From Ligustrum vulgare (Eukaryota > Streptophyta > Magnoliopsida > Lamiales > Oleaceae), in contig OY743180.1 in NCBI GenBank assembly GCA_963555705.1, forward strand, positions 34,876,129 to 34,940,128: 64,000 bases of DNA. The letters are read 5' to 3'. The notes under the pieces were generated by a model, which saw nothing but the letters and a program-made list of their open reading frames with translations, ran no database searches and had not been told where the DNA came from. A program made the translations under genes and the position numbers. Shown piece by piece: positions 58,345-64,000 of this stretch. Position 1 is the stretch's first letter. Every line of letters begins with the position of its first letter.

Positions 58345-61300
58345 CTCGTATAAAAGTTATTACTCACTTCACTCCTACTCCGACTCCTATTAACTCAAGT
58401 AATCTACGTCAAACATACACTAATTATAAATTCAATATTAAAAACTAAATCGAACTGGCCATAATAAAAATTTCACTAAAAGAATTAATTCCCATATAAG
58501 CAACTAGGTTGTCGGCATATCAAGTGTGTAGTGTTAAAATCATTCCAAAAGACCAGTATTCTACGAGCACGTCTTCTGCAATCAATACAAATATTTAATC
58601 ATTGCCAAGCAAATCTTAACAAATATTTTAAAGTATACAAAAATAAACTTTACAATAATAAATCTATTGCAATACTAAAATATGAAATTTCATACACTTG
58701 TCTTACTCCAAATAAAAAAAAATTCAGTAGCAGTTCCTAACAATTGTTACTCGTACATCGACATACCTACCCCAGGTCCTTACCCTATCCGAATAAAAGT
58801 TACCAACTTCTTCAACTCCCAGTCCGACTCCTATTAGCTCAGGAAATCTACTTCAAACATACAATAATAATGAATTCAAAACTGAAAACAAAATCTAAAG
58901 GGCCATAAGAATTTAAATAAATAAACTACTTCCCTTACGAGAAGTACGGTTGTAGCCAGTCCAAGCGTCCAAATTGAAAACCATCCCAAAAAGACAAGTA
59001 TTCTACGGAAACAGCTTATGTAATCGTTAATAACAATCTTTCTCAAGAAAATCTTTTAAAATATTTTAAAGAAAATAATAGTAAACAATGCAACAATACA
59101 TATATAGCAATACAAGAAGATGAAATTTCGTACACTACTCTTACTTCTACTTATGAGATTTTAATAACCGCTCCAACCTTTTGTTACTCTCACCCCCATT
59201 CCTTAAATTTAGTGTCTACTTCAGCTATTACTCCAACTGTGACTTACCAACTTCTACGACATCTCGTACTCGTATAATAGTTATTACTCACTTCACTCCT
59301 ACTCCGACTCCTATTAACTCAAGTAATATGCGTCAAACATACACTAATTATAAATTCAATATTAAAAACTAAATCGAACTGGCCATAATAAACATTTCAC
59401 TAAAAGAAATAATTCCCTTATAAGCAACTAGGTTGTCGGCATATCAAGTGTGGAGTGTTAAAACCATTCCAAAAGACCAGTATTCTATGAGCACGTCTTC
59501 TGCAATCAATACAAATATTTAATCATTGTCAAGCAAATCTTAAATAATATTTTAAAGTATACAAAAATAAACTTTACAATAATAAATCTATTGCAATACT
59601 AAAATATGAAATTTCATACACTTGTCTTACTCCAAATAAAAAATTTTCAGTAGCAGTTCCTAACAATTGTTACTCTTAATCCCATATTTGTTAAACTTTA
59701 GTTCCTATTTCCACTTTTACTCGTACATCGACATACCTACCCCAGGTCCTTCCCCTATCCGAATAAAAGTTACTAACTTCTTCAACTCCCAGTTCGACTC
59801 CTATTAACTCAGGAAATCTACTTCAAACATACAATAATAATAAATTCAAAACTGAAAATAAAATTTAAAGGGTCATAAGAATTAAAATAAATAAACTACT
59901 TCCCTTACGAGAAGTACGGTTGTAGCCAGTCCTAGCGTCCATATTGAAAAGCATCCCGAAATGACAAGTATTCTACGAAAACAGCTTATGTAATCGTTAA
60001 TAACAATCTTTCTCAAGCAAATCTTAACAAATATTTTAAAGAAGATAATAGTAAACAATGTAATAATCCATATACAGCAATACAAGAAGATGAAATTTTA
60101 ATACATTACTCTTACTTCTACTTATGAAATTTTAATAACCGCTCCAACCTATTGTTGCTCTTACCCACATTCGTTAAATTTAGTGTTTACTTCAACTATT
60201 ACTCCAACTGTGACTTACCAACTCCTACAACATCCCGTACTCGTATAAAAGTTATTACTCACTTCACTCCTACTCCGACTCCTATTAACTCAAGTAATCT
60301 ACGTCAAACATACTCTAATTATAAATTCAATATTAAAAAATAAATCGAACTGGCCATAATAAACATTTCACTAAAAGAATTAATTCCCTTATAAGCAACT
60401 AGGTTGTCGGCATATCAAGTGTGTAGTGTTAAAACCATTCCAAAAGACCAGTATTCTACGAGCACGTCTTCTGAAATCAATACAAATATTTAATCAATTT
60501 CAAGAAAATCTTAAATAATATTTTAAAGTATACAAAAATAAAATTTACAATAATAAATCTATTGCAATACTAAAATATGAAATTTCATAAACTTGTCTTA
60601 CTCCAAATAAAAAAAATTTCAGTACCTGTTCCTAACAATTGTTACTCGTACATCGACATACCTACCCCAGGTCCTTACCCTATCCGAATAAAAGTTACCA
60701 ACTTCTTCAACTCCCAGTCCGACTCCTATTAGCTCAGGAAATCTACTTCAAACATACAATAATAATGAATTCAAAACTGAAAACAAAATCTAAAGGGCCA
60801 TAAGAATTTAAATAAATAAACTACTTCCCTTACGAGAAGTACGGTTGTAGCCAGTCCAAGCGTCCAAATTGAAAACCATCCCAAAAAGACAAGTATTCTA
60901 CGGAAACAGCTTATGTAATCGTTAATAACAATCTTTCTCAAGCAAATCTTTTAAAATATTTTAAAGAAAATAATAGTATACAATGCAACAATACATATAT
61001 AGCAATACAAGAAGATGAAATTTCATGCACTACTCTTACTTCTACTTATGAGATTTTAATAACCGCTCCAACCTTTTGTTACTCTCACCCCCCATTCCTT
61101 AAATTTAGTGTCTACTTCAGCTATTACTCCAACTGTGACTTACATACTTCTACGACATCCCGTACTCGTATAATAGTTATTACTCACTTCACTCCTACTC
61201 CGACTCCTATTAACTCAAGTAATCTGCGTCAAACATACACTAATTAGAAATTCAATATTAAAAACTAAATCGAACTGGCCATAATAAACATTTCACTAAA

Positions 61301-64000
61301 AGAAATAATTCCCTTATAAGCAACTAGGTTTTCGGCATATCAAGTGTGGAGTGTTAAAACCATTCCAAAAGACCAGTATTCTATGAGCACGTCTTCTGCA
61401 ATCAATACAAATATTTAATCATTGTCAAGCAAATCTTAAATAATATTTTAAAGTATACAAAAATAAACTTTACAGTAATAAATCTATTGCAATACTAAAA
61501 TATGAAATTTCATACACTTGTCTTACTCCAAATAAAAAATTTTCAGTAGCAGTTCCTAACAATTGTTACTCTTAATCCCATATTTGTTAAACTTTAGTTC
61601 CTATTTCCACATGTACTCGTACATCGACATACCTACCCCAGGTCCTTCCCCTATCCGAATAAAAGTTACTAACTTCTTCAACTCCCAGTTCGACTCCTAT
61701 TAACTCAGGAAATCTACTTCAAACATACAATAATAATAAATTCAAAACTGAAAACAAAATTTAAAGGGCCATAAGAATTAAAATAAATAAACTACTTCCC
61801 TTACGAGAAGTACGGTTGTAGCCAGTCCTAGCGTCCATATTGAAAAGCATCCCGAAATGACAAGTATTCTACGAAAACAGCTTATGTAATCGTTAATAAC
61901 AATCTTTCTCAAGCAAATCTTAACAAATATTTTAAAGAAGATAATAGTAAACAATGTAATAATCCATATACAGCAATACAAGAAGATGAAATTTCATACA
62001 CTACTCTTACTTCTACTTATGAAATTTTAATAACCGCTCCAACCTATTGTTGCTCTTACCCCCATTCGTTAAATTTAGTGTCTAGTTCAGCTATTACTCC
62101 AACTGTGACTTACCAACTCCTACAACATCCCGTACTCGTGTAAAAGTTATTACTCACTTCACTCCTACTCCGACTCCTATTAACTCAAGTAATCTACGTC
62201 AAACATACACTAATTATAAATTCAATATTAAAAACTAAATCGAACTGGCCATAATAAACATTTCACTAAAAGAATTAATTCTCATATAAGCAACTAGGCT
62301 GTCGGCATATCAAGTGTGTAGTGTTAAAACCATTCCAAAAGACCAGTATTCTACGAGCACGTCTTCTGAAATCAATACAAATATTTAATCATTGTCAAGA
62401 AAATCTTAAATAATATTTTAAAGTGTACAAAAATAAACTTTACAATAATAAATCTATTGCAATACTAAAATATGAAATTTCATAAACTTGTCTTACTCCA
62501 AATAAAAAAAAATTCAGTAGCTGTTCCTAACAATTGTTACTCGTACATCGACATACCTACCCCAGGTCCTTACCCTATCCGAATAAAAGTTACCAACTTC
62601 TTCAACTCCCAGTCCGACTCCTATTAGCTCAGGAAATCTACTTCAAACATACAATAATAATGAATTCAAAACTGAAAACAAAATCTAAAGGGCCATAAGA
62701 ATTTAAATAAATAAACTACTTCCCTTACGAGAAGTACGGTTGTAGCCAGTCCAAGCGTCCAAATTGAAAACCATCCCAAAAAGACAAGTATTCTACGGAA
62801 ACAGCTTATGTAATCGTTAATAACAATCTTTCTCAAGCAAATCTTTTAAAATATTTTAAAGAAAATAATAGTATACAATGCAACAATACATATATAGCAA
62901 TACAAGAAGATGAAATTTCTTGCACTACTCTTACTTCTACTTATGAGATTTTAATAACCGCTCCAACCTTTTGTTACTCTCACCCCCCATTCCTTAAATT
63001 TAGTGTCTACTTATGCTATTACTCCAACTGTGACTTACCAACTTCTACGACATCCCGTACTCGTATAATAGTTATTACTCACTTCACTCCTACTCCGACT
63101 CCTATTAACTCAAGTAATCTCCGTCAAACATACACTAATTAGAAATTCAATATTAAAAACTAAATCGAACTGGCCATAATAAACATTTCACTAAAAGAAA
63201 TAATTCCCTTATAAGCAACTAGGTTTTCGGCATATCAAGTGTGGAGTGTTAAAACCATTCCAAAAGACCAGTATTCTATGAGCACGTCTTCTGCAATCAA
63301 TACAAATATTTAATCATTGTCAAGCAAATCTTAAATAATATTTTAAAGTATACAAAAATAAACTTTACAATAATAAATCTATTGCAATACTAAAATATGA
63401 AATTTCATACACTTGTCTTACTCCAAATAAAAAAATTTCAGTAGCAGTTCCTAACAATTGTTACTCTTAATCCCATATTTGTTAAACTTTAGTTCCTATT
63501 TCCACATGTACTCGTACATCGACATACCTACCCCAGGTCCTTCCCCTATCCGAATAAAAGTTACTAACTTCTTCAACTCCCAGTTCGACTCCTATTAACT
63601 CAGGAAATCTACTTCAAACATACAATAATAATAAATTCAAAACTGAAAACAAAATTTAAAGGGCCATAAGAATTAAAATAAATAAACTACTTCCCTTACG
63701 AGAAGTACGGTTGTAGCCAGTCCTAGCGTCCATATTGAAAAGCATCCCGAAATGACAAGTATTCTACGAAAACAGCTTATGTAATCGTTAATAACAATCT
63801 TTCTCAAGCAAATCTTAACAAATATTTTAAAGAAGATAATAGTAAACAATGTAATAATCCATATACAGCAATACAAGAAGATGAAATTTCATACACTACT
63901 CTTACTTCTACTTATGAAATTTTAATAACCGCTCCAACCTATTGTTGCTCTTACCCCCATTCGTTAAATTTAGTGTCTAGTTCAGCTATTACTCCAACTG
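58340..64000 (+). repeat. Satellite array, right segment (about 6 units; 924/970 alternation)
   Basis: The interrupted 970-bp unit ends, then units begin at 58555, 59479, 60450, 61375, 62345 and 63270 (spacing 924, 971, 925, 970, 925). The last unit runs off the window. The 970-bp form starts at 59479, 61375 and 63270, so the 1894-bp dimer order seen before the element (44530, 45454) continues across it. Private changes include an extra base at tgaaattttaatacattac (near 60090), acatgtactcg at about 61609 and 63503, and a run of six C at about 61087 and 62981. The last two are shared by successive dimers. No gene is supported. Confidence 0.95.

Overview
This window looks like nuclear heterochromatin of a flowering plant. 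It is AT-rich, has no host gene, and is made almost entirely of one long satellite array plus LTR retrotransposons. The plant assignment rests on the retroelement: its primer-binding site matches plant initiator tRNA-Met and its polyprotein ends in a chromodomain, as in the Tekay/Del clade of Ty3/gypsy chromoviruses. Neither species nor chromosome position can be named; a pericentromeric, centromeric or subtelomeric block would all fit.

Satellite. About 54 head-to-tail units lie in 1-18023, 19692-46213 and 58340-64000, all in one orientation. The basic unit is 924 bp. A second form of 970 bp carries an extra 47-bp segment (net +46 because of an A-run). Each unit is an old dimer of two recognisable, diverged halves: A (442 or 488 bp) and B (482 bp). 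Units are organised into local higher-order repeats. These are a 1821-bp dimer at the left end, a 2772-bp trimer near 12957-17577, a strict 1894-bp dimer (924+970) repeated seven times from 22863 to 36121, a 1848-bp dimer near 38940-42682, and the 1894-bp dimer again from 44530 to the right end, interrupted by the retroelement.

Retroelements. (i) A solo LTR on the minus strand (18024-19691, TSD agtat). (ii) A full-length Ty3/gypsy element of the same family on the plus strand (46214-58339, TSD ccgta). It has two 1665-bp LTRs differing at about 9 sites, a tRNA-Met PBS, gag with two zinc knuckles, then protease, RT, RNase H, integrase and chromodomain, and a purine-rich tract. (iii) A 3604-bp LTR-like insertion of a different family (46550-50153, TSD gaata) nested in the 5' LTR of (ii). 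It appears to be a solo long LTR with its own internal tandem repeats.

The full-length element is young by LTR identity, but its reading frame is interrupted. There is a 79-nt GT...AG segment between gag and pro that behaves like an intron, one nonsense codon inside protease, and several one-base length changes, mostly in A-runs. Either this copy was moved by a competent relative, or the A-run changes are assembly errors. The short conserved ORFs in the satellite units are by-products of repeat similarity and are not annotated as genes.
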